From Candidatus Binatus soli (GTDB lineage: Bacteria > Desulfobacterota > Binatia > Binatales > Binataceae), in the NCBI GenBank assembly GCA_002479255.1, contig DLMJ01000043.1, positions 14,170-78,169 on the forward strand: DNA of 64,000 nt, in the 5' to 3' direction. The translations under genes were made by a program, and so were the position numbers. The notes below the pieces were generated by a model that saw only the letters and a program-made list of their open reading frames with translations, did not search any database and was not told where the DNA came from. Below, in pieces: positions 15,741-24,811 of the stretch (position 1 is its first letter; every line of letters begins with the position of its first letter).

Positions 15741-18700
15741 TTGAAGGATCGTTGCTTGGCAATTCCAGGGGACAGTTCAAAAGACATTCAGCCCACAGCT
15801 TTTCGCTGGGCCGAGCCACGTCAGAAAGAGATTTACGACGGCCTCCTGTTAATCGGTGAAGGTCCTGCGGCCTTCTACAAGAATGCCTGCCAGATAATGG
15901 CAGACCCAGCAAAGTTCGAAAGTGCCACCCATATCGTCGGTCATCTCGTTCGAGAGATCGAAAGCGCTTTGCGGGCTTCGCTCAGGACTTTTGCTCAGGA
16001 CGCGACAAATATTGCGAGCCGCAAGGATTCAGAGAAACACGCGGCCGAAATAAAGAGCCTTTGGCAAGGACTGGAACTGCCGGAAGATCACCCTGCGCTG
16101 GAGAAATGGTTACGATTGGCGGATAGCAGTTACAAATTTAAGCTGCCCGCAGTTGCGCACCGTGAAGCTCTCGGCAGCCCGCGGCCTATTACGGATGAGT
16201 TCGAGCGGTGGTGGAGCGACATCCAGACCATCCTGTTGGCCGTTCTCGGTCGCCTACGCGAGCGCTTCCTCGAACCACTGCGTGGAATTGACCGTCTGCT
16301 TAGCATCGCCGACCCTACCGAGGACGACGTTAAGTTTTTGAGAAATAATGTACCAAACAACATGGTCGTCCTCGGATATTTCTTTGCGAATTGTCAAAAC
16401 CCGAAATGGCTAAGACTCTGCCGCGGTGCCGGGTATCTTCGGAATCCGCCTCAAGAGGGACTTTGGCGGGTCGCCGGCTATCTTTACCGTATGGCCAAAA
16501 TTGACGGGGCTGCACAGGAAGTCTGCGAGATCATCCTAGACTTGCCGGAGATAGAAAACCGTCTCGTCCGAGCGGAACTGGTAGAGGCAATACAAGCGAT
16601 GCCACCGAATCTGGCAGCACGGCACACTGATCAAGTGTGTGCTTGGGCGGCGGATTCAACCGGATTTCTTCACGTGGAGCTCGGAGCTCTGATGCGTGAT
16701 CTGGCAAAGGGGGATCAAAGAGACGTCGCTTTCAGGCTTGCCAAAGTGCTTCTCAAGGTCCTGCCGCCTGCTGAAAGTGGGCAAAGTGATCTCAGCATCA
16801 TCCATCCCATGCCGCAGATTAGGATGGATATTTCGAATTACGAGCAAATCCTGAAGAACCATGTCCCTCAACTGGTAGAGACGACGGGTTTGGAGGGTTT
16901 GGCCTTTCTCTGCGATCTTTTGAGCGCTGCGATAAGCTTCTCCCTCAGAGAACCAGAGAAATCCGTTCCATACGATCTGTGCCATATTTTACACCCGGCG
17001 ATCGATGGTTCCCGACAGAATTTTGGCCCGGAGCTGAGGTCATTGCTGATAAGCGCGATTCGAGATGCAGCGATAACCTTGGTAACGTCGGGACGCGTAC
17101 AACTGGCAGTCATGGTAAAGGCCCTGGAGGAGCGGCAGCCGCCGTGGCACATTTTTCGTCGTATCGCGATGCATCTGCTTCTCCAGATTGACGATGCGGC
17201 TACCTTGGACATCGCAGTCACTTATTTGACGGATCGCGATTTGTTCGATTCGCCCGAGTGCCTGCATGAGTATGTTCTTTTGCTTCAACGACGATTTCCT
17301 AGTCTGCCGGCGGAACATCAGCAGCGAATTTTGGGTTGGATAGATACCGGTCTGTTACCCGAACAGTTGACAAATCTGAAAAAGAATCTGCCGCAGTTCG
17401 GGGGCAAGGAACTGACAGAGCGCGACATAGCCAGATACGTCAAACTCTGGAGGCGCGACTGGCTGCAAAGATTTGGCGATAGTCTGCCCGTGGATCGAAA
17501 CCCTCAGCTACAGGCGCTAATCGACGAGTTTGGCAGTTCGAAGCACCCAGACTTTTCGTCGTACCACGAGGAGATGATTGGTCTCCGAAGTCCTCTGAGA
17601 ATAGAGGATTTGAGAGCTAAATCCATAGACGAGTTGATTGAATACTTGCAGAAATGGCAGCCTGCGGAAGACTTCATGGGGGCTTCGCGGGGCGGTTTGG
17701 GTGAAAAGGTTGCAGCGCTTGTGGCCGAACAGCCGGCCTTCTACGCAATGGAAGCATACCGATTCAAAGGTCTCGATCCCACCTATGAACGCTCCCTGCT
17801 CGATGGATTACGACTCGCATTGGGAAAAACGCTGGAGTTCGACTGGCGACCAGTGTTGGGATTCTGTCTCTGGACCCTCGAGCAGCCTATCGAGATTCCC
17901 GGTCGCAAGCGTCAGGCGATTGAAGACGATCCGGATCGCAGTTGGGCTCGAAACGCAGTGGCTGTTCTCGTCAACGCTGCGCTTGAGCACAAGCCGGTGC
18001 CAATACCGTTTGAACTAAGAGTCGAGCTTTGGAAAGTGCTTGAGGCTTTATCGAAGGACCCGAATCCGACACCTGAGCATGAAAAAAAGTATGGCGGGTC
18101 AAATGCGGATCCGTCTCATGCCGCGATCAATTCGACGCGTGGTCAAGGAATGGAGGCTGTAATTGCCTATGCGCTTTGGGTGCGCAATCACATCTGCGGC
18201 GACGGCAAATCCGAATCACGCACTCCGTCCAGTTTCGACTTCAGGCAGATACCTGAGGTGCGAGCTGTCCTCGAAGCGCGGCTTAACCCCAAGGTGGAGC
18301 GTTCGCTCGCAATAAGGTCGCAGTACGGTCGATTCTTCTCCACCTTGTGGTACATCGATCGCGCTTGGACCGCTGACAGGATAAATCTGATATTTCCCTC
18401 TGATGAAACCGAGCGGGACCGATGGGAGGCAGCGTGGAGCAGCTTCCTGGCCTTCTCTAACGTTGACCGTGAGATTTTCGATGTCCTGAAGGAGAAGTAT
18501 TCGCTTGCGATCGACAGGCTCGGTGACAAGCCGGCGCTGGCCAGGCTACCGATAGATATGGGCCAGCGTTTAGCAGACCATTTGATGGGCTTTTACTGGC
18601 ATGGAATAGTATCCGCTGAAGAAAAGCATGGCCTTTTCGACCGCTTTTGGCTTGGCGCTTCCGTCAAAGTCCGGCGCTACGCTCTTTGGAATCTTGGGAG

Positions 18701-19184
18701 ATGGATATACAACGGGACGGAGCCATTGGACGTGGCTCTGAGCAAAAGACTGATGAGCCTTTGGGAGCGTCGCCTCTCCATTGCCCAAGCGTCCGGAAAT
18801 CGCGATGCATATCACGGAGAGATTGGTCAGTTCGGATGGTGGTTCTGTTCAGAGAAGTTCCCGGAGGGATGGGCTATCCGGCAATTACAAGGAGCGATTG
18901 ATTTTGCAGGCCATGCTGAACCAGACCATCTAATTTACGAAAAACTAGCCGCATTGTGTGTGCGATTGCCTGGTGAGTCAGTGAGCTCGCTCGCGAAATT
19001 ATTGGCGACGGCTAGTCCTTGGCAGATATCGGCCCATGAGAAAGATGTTCGGAAGGTGTTAGAAGCGGCTGTCGGCTCCGGAGGAAGTGCAAGGGATGAG
19101 GCGGTGAAGCTCGTTCATGCATTAGGAGCGCGCGGAATACTTAATTTCCGAGACCTCGCGAATAATATTCCGGGTAAGCAATAA
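15741..19184 (+). CDS. very large predicted alpha-helical solenoid protein, function unknown
   Basis: A 1147-residue protein I cannot assign. It is rich in Leu, Ala, Glu and Trp with many short amphipathic helices, consistent with a helical-repeat (HEAT/ARM-like) solenoid. I see no signal peptide, membrane segment, Walker A/B pair, nuclease or kinase motif. The C-terminal third has Trp/Tyr-rich stretches such as LMGFYWHGIVSAEEKHGLFD and FWLGASVKVRRYALWNLGRW. These recall C-terminal sensor-like regions of large stand-alone defence proteins, but that is only an impression. GC is visibly lower (about 50-55% by eye) than neighbours, and the gene is bracketed by repeat-rich DNA, both signs of transfer. 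The TTG start at 15741 lacks a strong ribosome site; TTG at 15756 is an alternative. Confidence 0.75.
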   Translation: MKDRCLAIPGDSSKDIQPTAFRWAEPRQKEIYDGLLLIGEGPAAFYKNACQIMADPAKFESATHIVGHLVREIESALRASLRTFAQDATNIASRKDSEKHAAEIKSLWQGLELPEDHPALEKWLRLADSSYKFKLPAVAHREALGSPRPITDEFERWWSDIQTILLAVLGRLRERFLEPLRGIDRLLSIADPTEDDVKFLRNNVPNNMVVLGYFFANCQNPKWLRLCRGAGYLRNPPQEGLWRVAGYLYRMAKIDGAAQEVCEIILDLPEIENRLVRAELVEAIQAMPPNLAARHTDQVCAWAADSTGFLHVELGALMRDLAKGDQRDVAFRLAKVLLKVLPPAESGQSDLSIIHPMPQIRMDISNYEQILKNHVPQLVETTGLEGLAFLCDLLSAAISFSLREPEKSVPYDLCHILHPAIDGSRQNFGPELRSLLISAIRDAAITLVTSGRVQLAVMVKALEERQPPWHIFRRIAMHLLLQIDDAATLDIAVTYLTDRDLFDSPECLHEYVLLLQRRFPSLPAEHQQRILGWIDTGLLPEQLTNLKKNLPQFGGKELTERDIARYVKLWRRDWLQRFGDSLPVDRNPQLQALIDEFGSSKHPDFSSYHEEMIGLRSPLRIEDLRAKSIDELIEYLQKWQPAEDFMGASRGGLGEKVAALVAEQPAFYAMEAYRFKGLDPTYERSLLDGLRLALGKTLEFDWRPVLGFCLWTLEQPIEIPGRKRQAIEDDPDRSWARNAVAVLVNAALEHKPVPIPFELRVELWKVLEALSKDPNPTPEHEKKYGGSNADPSHAAINSTRGQGMEAVIAYALWVRNHICGDGKSESRTPSSFDFRQIPEVRAVLEARLNPKVERSLAIRSQYGRFFSTLWYIDRAWTADRINLIFPSDETERDRWEAAWSSFLAFSNVDREIFDVLKEKYSLAIDRLGDKPALARLPIDMGQRLADHLMGFYWHGIVSAEEKHGLFDRFWLGASVKVRRYALWNLGRWIYNGTEPLDVALSKRLMSLWERRLSIAQASGNRDAYHGEIGQFGWWFCSEKFPEGWAIRQLQGAIDFAGHAEPDHLIYEKLAALCVRLPGESVSSLAKLLATASPWQISAHEKDVRKVLEAAVGSGGSARDEAVKLVHALGARGILNFRDLANNIPGKQ

Positions 19185-19688
19185 TCGTGGGTTTCTCATC
19201 GCCGTGGCGCCTCGGCGACGAAGACCGCGCTCTCGGCAGTCCTGCCATCTTTAAGCACCGTGATCATCGACGCCGTGCCGGTTCCGTCAGGATCAATCTG
19301 ATCCGGGGTCGCTCCGCTCCGGTCAGGATGACGATCCGAGAAAGTAGATGCGCCGCAGAACCCTCACCTACCGACCGCCAAGGGGTCGGCCTCCTCTCCC
19401 GTAAAGTAACGGGCGAGGCAAATTCCCCCTGGAAAACTTCTAACAGGGCGAAGCCCGCATGTTTTCTTGTCATCGGGTGCAGGGGTCACCCCTGCCCAGG
19501 GAAGCGTGAAACCCACGGCGGGTTTCGCATCTGCGGAGTCGGTGGGGGGCGGGCAGGTGCGGGGGCGGTGAATCTGCTATTATTTACGGTAACGGGGGTA
19601 GTCGCGCGGCCGTATGCATTAAAGTGCGGCATCTGCTTAAATTAAATGTCTGAACTCATAATCACGAGTCCCAAGCGACACTAAATAA
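19185..19688. other. repeat- and hairpin-rich intergenic region
   Basis: About 500 bases without a convincing gene. Inverted repeats occur at 19290-19304 (GGATCA/TGATCC), 19371-19389 (CCGACC/GGTCGG) and 19393-19418 (CCTC-CCCGT/ACGGG-GAGG). The dyad-bearing dispersed element is at 19475-19528. The final 100 bases before ctpA are AT-rich and may carry its promoter. A plus-strand frame of 152 codons here is low-complexity and crosses these repeats, so I do not call it. Confidence 0.5.
19475..19528 (-). repeat. dispersed palindromic intergenic element
   Basis: Read on the minus strand, this contains GAAACCCGCCGTGGGTTTCA, then GCTTCCCTGG, then the dyad GCAGGGGTGACCCCTGC (plus coordinates 19479-19495). 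The same two blocks in the same order lie at 63925-63985 on the plus strand. It is placed 290 bases after the lone 1147-codon gene and inverted with respect to the related dyads at 15514-15585. Confidence 0.75.
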
Positions 19689-21125
19689 ATGTCAATGATC
19701 AAAAGACATCGATGGTCCATCACGGTGGCGGTCTCTCTGGTCGCCTGTTTCCTTGTCCTCCAGGAGGTCGCCGTGCGCCGAGCCCAGGCGCTCTCGAACG
19801 ACACCTACCAGGAGCTCGACACGTTCGCGAGCGTGCTCGCAATCGTGCAGAAAAACTACGTCGAACCGGTATCGACCAAACGGCTGATCGACGGCGCCAT
19901 TACCGGGATGCTGGCGTCGCTCGACCCGCATAGCGCCTACCTGACACCCGATCTGTACCGCGACCTCGAGGTCGAGACGCGCGGCAGCTTCGGCGGACTC
20001 GGAATCGAAATAACCATCAAGAATGGCGCGCTCACCGTAGTTGCGCCGATCGAGGACACGCCGGCGTATCGCGCCGGACTCAAGGCCGGCGACCAGATAA
20101 TCAAGATCGACGACGACTTCACCAAGGACATGTCGCTTACCGAGGCGGTCAAGCGGATGCGCGGGCCCAAGGGCAGCAAGATCAAGCTGACGCTTCATCG
20201 CAAGGACGTGCCGGAGCTGTTCACGGTGACGCTCGCACGCGACGTAATCAAGATTCAGTCGGTCAAGTCGAAGATGCTCGACGGCGGCTACGGATACATC
20301 CGCGTCACCACCTTCCAGGAGAACACGGGCGAGGGGGTAGAGAAGGCGATTGACGGGTTCGAAGCAAAGAGCCACGGCAAGCTCAAGGGAATTGTGTTCG
20401 ACCTGCGCGACAATCCGGGCGGATTGCTGAACCAAGCGGTAAAGGTTTCGGACGATTTTCTCGACGGCGGCCTGATCGTTTACACGCAGGGGCGCGAGGA
20501 AAATCAGCAGCAGAAATACTTCTCGCACAAGAAGCAGGACTTCGTTGACTATCCGATGGTGGTGCTGGTCAACGGCGGCAGCGCGAGCGCCAGCGAAATC
20601 GTCGCCGGCGCTTTGCAGGATCAGAAGCGCGCCGTCATTCTCGGCACCCAGACCTTCGGCAAAGGCTCGGTGCAAACGATTCTGCCGCTCGACGATCATT
20701 CGGCGCTGCGCCTGACCACGGCGCGCTACTACACGCCCACCGGCCGCTCGATCCAGGCGGTGGGAATCACACCCGACATCGATGTCGAGCTGCCCAAAGA
20801 AACGCTCGCATCGCTAACGCAGCAGGGCGCCGAGTTCGACGAAAACCCGGAAATCCACGAGTCTGATTTGCCCCATCATTTCCAGAACGGGCAGAAGAAG
20901 AATGACAAGAATCCTGCGACCGGCGCGGCTGCTGCGCCCGGGACCGAAAAGGGCGATAAGGGGCCCGGCGCGAAGGGCGCCAAGGCCAAAGAGGAAAAGG
21001 ACGTGCAGCTCGATCGCGCGATCGACATCCTCAAGCATTGGAACACGTTCAAGCTCCAGCTTGCCAAGGGCGAGTCGCAGTCGGCGGTATCCGAGGGCGA
21101 CAGCGCCAAGTCGAAGGGCGACTAG
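19689..21125 (+). CDS. ctpA: C-terminal processing peptidase (S41A)
   Basis: A 478-residue periplasmic tail-specific protease. A signal anchor at about residues 9-26 leads to the S41 N-terminal region (LDPHSAYLTPDLYRDLE). A PDZ domain at about 95-175 includes GSFGGLGIEITIKNG and TPAYRAGLKAGDQIIKIDDD. The Ser-Lys dyad is supplied by NGGSASASEIVAG (295-307) and the Lys in QTFGKGSVQT (Lys325). The C-terminal 90 residues are a low-complexity Lys/Gly/Ala linker plus a helix. It cleaves envelope proteins from their C-termini. The AT-rich leader has no obvious Shine-Dalgarno. A strong terminator follows. Confidence 0.93.
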   Translation: MSMIKRHRWSITVAVSLVACFLVLQEVAVRRAQALSNDTYQELDTFASVLAIVQKNYVEPVSTKRLIDGAITGMLASLDPHSAYLTPDLYRDLEVETRGSFGGLGIEITIKNGALTVVAPIEDTPAYRAGLKAGDQIIKIDDDFTKDMSLTEAVKRMRGPKGSKIKLTLHRKDVPELFTVTLARDVIKIQSVKSKMLDGGYGYIRVTTFQENTGEGVEKAIDGFEAKSHGKLKGIVFDLRDNPGGLLNQAVKVSDDFLDGGLIVYTQGREENQQQKYFSHKKQDFVDYPMVVLVNGGSASASEIVAGALQDQKRAVILGTQTFGKGSVQTILPLDDHSALRLTTARYYTPTGRSIQAVGITPDIDVELPKETLASLTQQGAEFDENPEIHESDLPHHFQNGQKKNDKNPATGAAAAPGTEKGDKGPGAKGAKAKEEKDVQLDRAIDILKHWNTFKLQLAKGESQSAVSEGDSAKSKGD

Positions 21126-21148
21126 AGGACGGTAAAGGAATCGATCGC

Positions 21149-21186
21149 AACGCGCCGGGCATCATGATGTCCGGCGCGTTTTTTTC
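21149..21186 (+). terminator. rho-independent terminator after ctpA
   Basis: AACGCGCCGGGCATCA pairs with TGATGTCCGGCGCGTT (one G-T position) and is followed by a run of T (21179-21185). The stem of about 16 bp plus T-tract is a strong intrinsic terminator 23 bases after the ctpA stop. Confidence 0.88.
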
Positions 21187-21303
21187 ACGCCGGCGCCGCG
21201 TTGTTGTTGCCGCCGGCGAGCCTGTGGCCAGGACAATTGTGGAAAAGCACGTCTAATGCGCCATATAGGTGCGCGGCGACTCGTTCTGATAAGCTAAACG
21301 ACC

Positions 21304-22659
21304 ATGGAGGGGCAGCTCGATCTTTCGATGCGCAGCCGCCGCTCGGGCCTGATCAGCGTATCGGACCTGGTGCGGATGGTACGCGACGCGCTCGACGCCA
21401 ACCTCGGCGAGCACTGGGTGGTCGGCGAGGTCTCGAACGCGCGGCTGGCGCCATCGAATCATTTTTATTTCACGCTCAAAGACTCCCGCAGCGCGATCAA
21501 CGTCGTGATGTTCAAGTCGGCGTTCAACGGGATGCGGTTCAAAGCCGTCGACGGGATGGAAGTGATTGTTCGCGGGCGGGTGCAAATCTTCGAACAGCGC
21601 GGCGCGTTGCAGCTTTACGCCGAGGAAATGGAGCCGCGCGGCGTCGGCGCGTTGCAGGCCGCGTTCGAGCAGTTGAAGCGGCGGCTCGAGGCCGAAGGGC
21701 TGTTCGATCGGGGGCGCAAACGCGCGATGCCGTACCTGCCGCGCCGGATCGGAATCGTGACGGCGCGCGGCGGGGCGGGACTGCGCGACATGTTGCGCAT
21801 CTTGTTCGATCGATTCCCGAACCTGCAGGTGATTTTCAGGCCCGCGAAGGTGCAGGGCGACGGCTCAGCTCAGGAGATCGCGGACGCGATCGCCGATCTC
21901 AATCGCGACGGCCGCGCCGAGGTGCTGATCGTTGGACGCGGCGGCGGCTCGCTCGAAGATTTGTGGGCGTTCAACGAAGAGATCGTCGCGCGGGCGATTT
22001 TCCGGTCGGCGATCCCGGTGATTTCCGCCGTCGGCCACGAAGTGGACTATACGATCGCCGATTTCGTCGCCGACCTGCGCGCGCCTACTCCCACGGCGGC
22101 CGCGCAGATGGTCGTGCCCAGCCTCGCCGAGTTGACCAAATGTGTCGCGTCGCTAGGCGCGTCGCTCGCGAGCGTGATGCAACGGGAGCTGTCGGGCCGG
22201 CGGGAATCGATCGACGATCTGGCGGCGCGGATACGCCATCCCGGCGTCGCTATCGCCGAGGCGCGCGAACGCGTTGCCGAGATCGAGGGCGAACTCGCGC
22301 AAGCGGTGTCCTCGCGAATCGCGGAGCGCCGCCGCAGCGTCCGCGAATTGCGGATGCGGCTTCGCAGTCCCGATGCGATGGTGCGCGAGATGCGCCTTGC
22401 GACCTCCCGGCTCGGCAACAGTCTTGTTCATGGCACGCGGTCGGCGCTCGAAGGCAGGCGGCGCCAGCTCGGCGCACAGGCAGGCCGGCTCGACGCCTTG
22501 TCGCCGCTGAAAGTTCTCGATCGCGGCTACGCCGTGGTGGTCAATAGGACCAATTCGCGCGCGGTGCTCGACGCGGCCACGGTGAAGCTGGACGACGAGC
22601 TCGATATCAGGCTGGCCAGGGGGCGGCTGAGCGCGCGCGCGACCGGCCGCACAATCTAG
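21304..22659 (+). CDS. xseA: exodeoxyribonuclease VII large subunit
   Basis: A 451-residue nuclease subunit of normal length. The N-terminal OB-fold begins LISVSDLVRMVRDALDANLG and includes HWVVGEVSNARLAPSNHFYF. The catalytic domain contains PYLPRRIGIVTARGGAGLRD, then VLIVGRGGGSLEDLWAFNEE and VISAVGHEVDYTIADFVADL, and a helical C-terminal region ends in SPLKVLDRGYAVV. It degrades single-stranded DNA with XseB. The ATG at 21304 gives a short N-terminal extension before the OB-fold. xseB follows after three bases. Confidence 0.95.
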   Translation: MEGQLDLSMRSRRSGLISVSDLVRMVRDALDANLGEHWVVGEVSNARLAPSNHFYFTLKDSRSAINVVMFKSAFNGMRFKAVDGMEVIVRGRVQIFEQRGALQLYAEEMEPRGVGALQAAFEQLKRRLEAEGLFDRGRKRAMPYLPRRIGIVTARGGAGLRDMLRILFDRFPNLQVIFRPAKVQGDGSAQEIADAIADLNRDGRAEVLIVGRGGGSLEDLWAFNEEIVARAIFRSAIPVISAVGHEVDYTIADFVADLRAPTPTAAAQMVVPSLAELTKCVASLGASLASVMQRELSGRRESIDDLAARIRHPGVAIAEARERVAEIEGELAQAVSSRIAERRRSVRELRMRLRSPDAMVREMRLATSRLGNSLVHGTRSALEGRRRQLGAQAGRLDALSPLKVLDRGYAVVVNRTNSRAVLDAATVKLDDELDIRLARGRLSARATGRTI

Positions 22660-22662
22660 ACG

Positions 22663-22944
22663 ATGGTCACGAAGACGAAAAAATTCGAGGATGAGCTCAA
22701 GGATCTTGAAACGATCGTCAATCAGATCGATTCGGGTGAGCTTACGCTCGAAGAATCAATCGGAGCCTTCGAACGCGGCGTCATGCTGGTGAAGGCGCTC
22801 AATGGGAAACTCGACGAAGTCGAGCGCAAGGTCGAACTGCTAACGCGGAGCGCCGGCGGCGAACTGCGCACGGCGCCCTTTGAAGCATCGTCTGATGACG
22901 AGCACCCCGCCGGCGCAAGGGACGACGACGAAACATCCTGCTAG
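22663..22944 (+). CDS. xseB: exodeoxyribonuclease VII small subunit
   Basis: A 93-residue helical protein. The family core is KFEDELKDLETIVNQIDSGE, LTLEESIGAFERGVMLVKAL and LDEVERKVELLT, all in expected order. It binds XseA to form the nuclease. The gene starts three bases after xseA and its 3' end overlaps the tlyA start region by about 50 bases, so the three are one translationally linked unit. The last 20 residues, lying in the overlap, are low-complexity and acidic. Confidence 0.93.
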   Translation: MVTKTKKFEDELKDLETIVNQIDSGELTLEESIGAFERGVMLVKALNGKLDEVERKVELLTRSAGGELRTAPFEASSDDEHPAGARDDDETSC

Positions 22945-23740
22945 CAATGGTTCCGGCGCCAAACCCAAGCCGCGGCGCTCTGCGGCGCCGTTGGTGCGCT
23001 TCAGGCTCGACGCCGAAATGGCGCGCCGCGGTCTGGCCGACAGCCGCGAAATCGCCCAACGCCTGATAATGGCGGGGCGCGTGCGCGTCAACTCGCGGCC
23101 GGCCTACAAAGCCGACCTCAAGGTCGATTCTGAAACTCCCATCGCGCTCATGGCGGGTGCGCCGCAGTTCGTCTCGCGCGGAGCGTACAAGCTTATCGCC
23201 GCGCTCGAGCATTTCGGCATCTCGGTCGAAGGCAAGCTCGCGATGGACGTGGGTGCATCGACCGGCGGCTTCACCGATGTGCTGCTGCGCCGCGGCGCCA
23301 AGGCCGTGATCGCGATGGACGTCGGCTACGGGCAACTGGCGCTGAAGCTGCGCGAGGATCCGCGCGTCATCGTGCTTGATCGCATGAATATCCGGCTCGC
23401 CTCGCCGGACGACTTGCCCCACGCGCCCGAGCTGGTGACGATCGACACCAGCTTTATCTCACTGCGGCTGGTGATTCCGTCAGTGCTTGTGCTGATCGCG
23501 CCGCGCGCCGAGATAATCACGCTCATCAAGCCGCAGTTCGAAGTCGGCAAGGGCAAGGTCGGCAAGGGGGGCATCGTCAGGGACGAAAAACTCCGGCACG
23601 AAGCGGTCGCGGGGATCGTCGAGTTCGCGGAGAGTATCGGCCTCGCGGTGGTCGGCACAATCGAATCGCCGATTGAAGGCGCGGCCGGAAATCGCGAATA
23701 TCTCGCGCTGATGAAATTCCCGGGCGAATCCGGAAAATGA
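22895..23740 (+). CDS. tlyA: TlyA family rRNA 2'-O-methyltransferase (hemolysin-like)
   Basis: A 281-residue protein with an N-terminal S4 RNA-binding domain (FRLDAEMARRGLADSREIAQ, then AGRVRVNSRP). An FtsJ-like methyltransferase domain follows, with SAM loop AMDVGASTGGFTDVLLRRGA and catalytic-site sequence ITLIKPQFEVGKGKVGKGGI. It methylates ribose in 16S/23S rRNA. The ATG at 22895 is preferred over 22880, but both lie inside xseB, and the first 25 residues are low-complexity. In many deltaproteobacteria ispA and dxs lie between xseB and tlyA; here they are absent. Confidence 0.9.
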   Translation: MTSTPPAQGTTTKHPASNGSGAKPKPRRSAAPLVRFRLDAEMARRGLADSREIAQRLIMAGRVRVNSRPAYKADLKVDSETPIALMAGAPQFVSRGAYKLIAALEHFGISVEGKLAMDVGASTGGFTDVLLRRGAKAVIAMDVGYGQLALKLREDPRVIVLDRMNIRLASPDDLPHAPELVTIDTSFISLRLVIPSVLVLIAPRAEIITLIKPQFEVGKGKVGKGGIVRDEKLRHEAVAGIVEFAESIGLAVVGTIESPIEGAAGNREYLALMKFPGESGK

Positions 23741-24756
23741 CGCGCGCATGGGCGGTCGGATTGGATATGGGTGGCACCAATATCCGGTGCGCAGCCGTAG
23801 CCGCCGGCGGCGGCGATGTGATCCTGATGGAGCACGGGCCGTCGCATGCGTCGCGCCAGGCCGCAGCCGTCGCTGAAAACATCGCCGCGCAGCTCATTCA
23901 TCTATTGGACACCGCGCGCCGGCGCGGACTTGGATCACCGCGAGCGATCGGAGTCGCGGTGCCGGGACCGCTCAACGTGTACTCGGGAACCGTAATGCAG
24001 GCGCCGCACGTCGCCGCATGGCGCGGATACCCGCTGCGTCACAACCTCGAAGCGCTGATAGGCAGGACGGTGGTCGTCGAGAACGACGCCAACGCGTGGG
24101 CGCTCGGCGAATACTGGCGCGGCGCGGCGCGCGGGCGGCGCGACGTCGTGCTGCTGACACTGGGCACCGGAGTCGGCGGCGGACTGATCGTCGGCGGCAA
24201 ACTGGTTCACGGGCGAAGCGGGATGGCGGGCGAATTGGGGCATGTGACGGTCAATCCGGACGGTCCGCGATGCGACTGCGGCGCGAACGGATGCCTGGAG
24301 TCATACGCATCGGCGTCAGGGCTGCGCGGCCTGGTCGAACAGCGCCTGGGACTGTCGGGGGGTGCGGCGTTGCCGGCGCAAATCGTCGATTCGGAAGGGA
24401 ATTTTTCGGTGCGCGGACTGTCGGCCCAAGCTCGCCGCGGCGACAGACTCGCGCTCGAGGCGTTCGCCACGGCCGGCAATTACCTCGGAATCGCGGTGGC
24501 GTCTTTTCTCAATATCTTCAATCCCGAGCTGGTCGTGATTGGGGGTGGCGTCGCCGGCGCACTGCCATACATGCGCAAAACCATGATGACGCAGGTGCGC
24601 GAGCGGGCCTTCACGGCGATCGCATCGCAGGCGAAGATCGTGCGTGCGGCGCTGGGTCCGCGAGGCGGTGTTGTGGGGGCTGCCTACGCGGCGCTGCATC
24701 CGGCCAAGCGTGCGCGCCGCGCCGGGCTAAAGTCAGGGGATGCTGCTGCATCCTAG
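23737..24756 (+). CDS. ROK family sugar kinase (glucokinase-like)
   Basis: A 339-residue ROK protein. The phosphate-binding loop GLDMGGTNIRCAAV opens the protein. The catalytic Asp lies in VVENDANAWALGEYWRG, followed by LLTLGTGVGGGLIVGGKL and the zinc-binding CDCGANGCLESYAS that defines ROK kinases. No N-terminal helix-turn-helix is present, so it is an enzyme and not a repressor. It most likely phosphorylates glucose or a related hexose. The ATG overlaps the tlyA stop (ATGA), extending the xseA-xseB-tlyA unit. Confidence 0.9.
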   Translation: MTRAWAVGLDMGGTNIRCAAVAAGGGDVILMEHGPSHASRQAAAVAENIAAQLIHLLDTARRRGLGSPRAIGVAVPGPLNVYSGTVMQAPHVAAWRGYPLRHNLEALIGRTVVVENDANAWALGEYWRGAARGRRDVVLLTLGTGVGGGLIVGGKLVHGRSGMAGELGHVTVNPDGPRCDCGANGCLESYASASGLRGLVEQRLGLSGGAALPAQIVDSEGNFSVRGLSAQARRGDRLALEAFATAGNYLGIAVASFLNIFNPELVVIGGGVAGALPYMRKTMMTQVRERAFTAIASQAKIVRAALGPRGGVVGAAYAALHPAKRARRAGLKSGDAAAS

Positions 24757-24811
24757 ACCCTGGGCGCAATCTCAGGGATACTGGAATGGGTTCGCAGGCA
24801 AAGGGTCCATC

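Noticed and set aside
19187..19645. 152-codon plus-strand reading frame after the large orphan gene
   Set aside because: It crosses three hairpins and the dispersed repeat, is rich in Arg and Gly with no domain, and has no ribosome site; GC-rich DNA makes such frames by chance.
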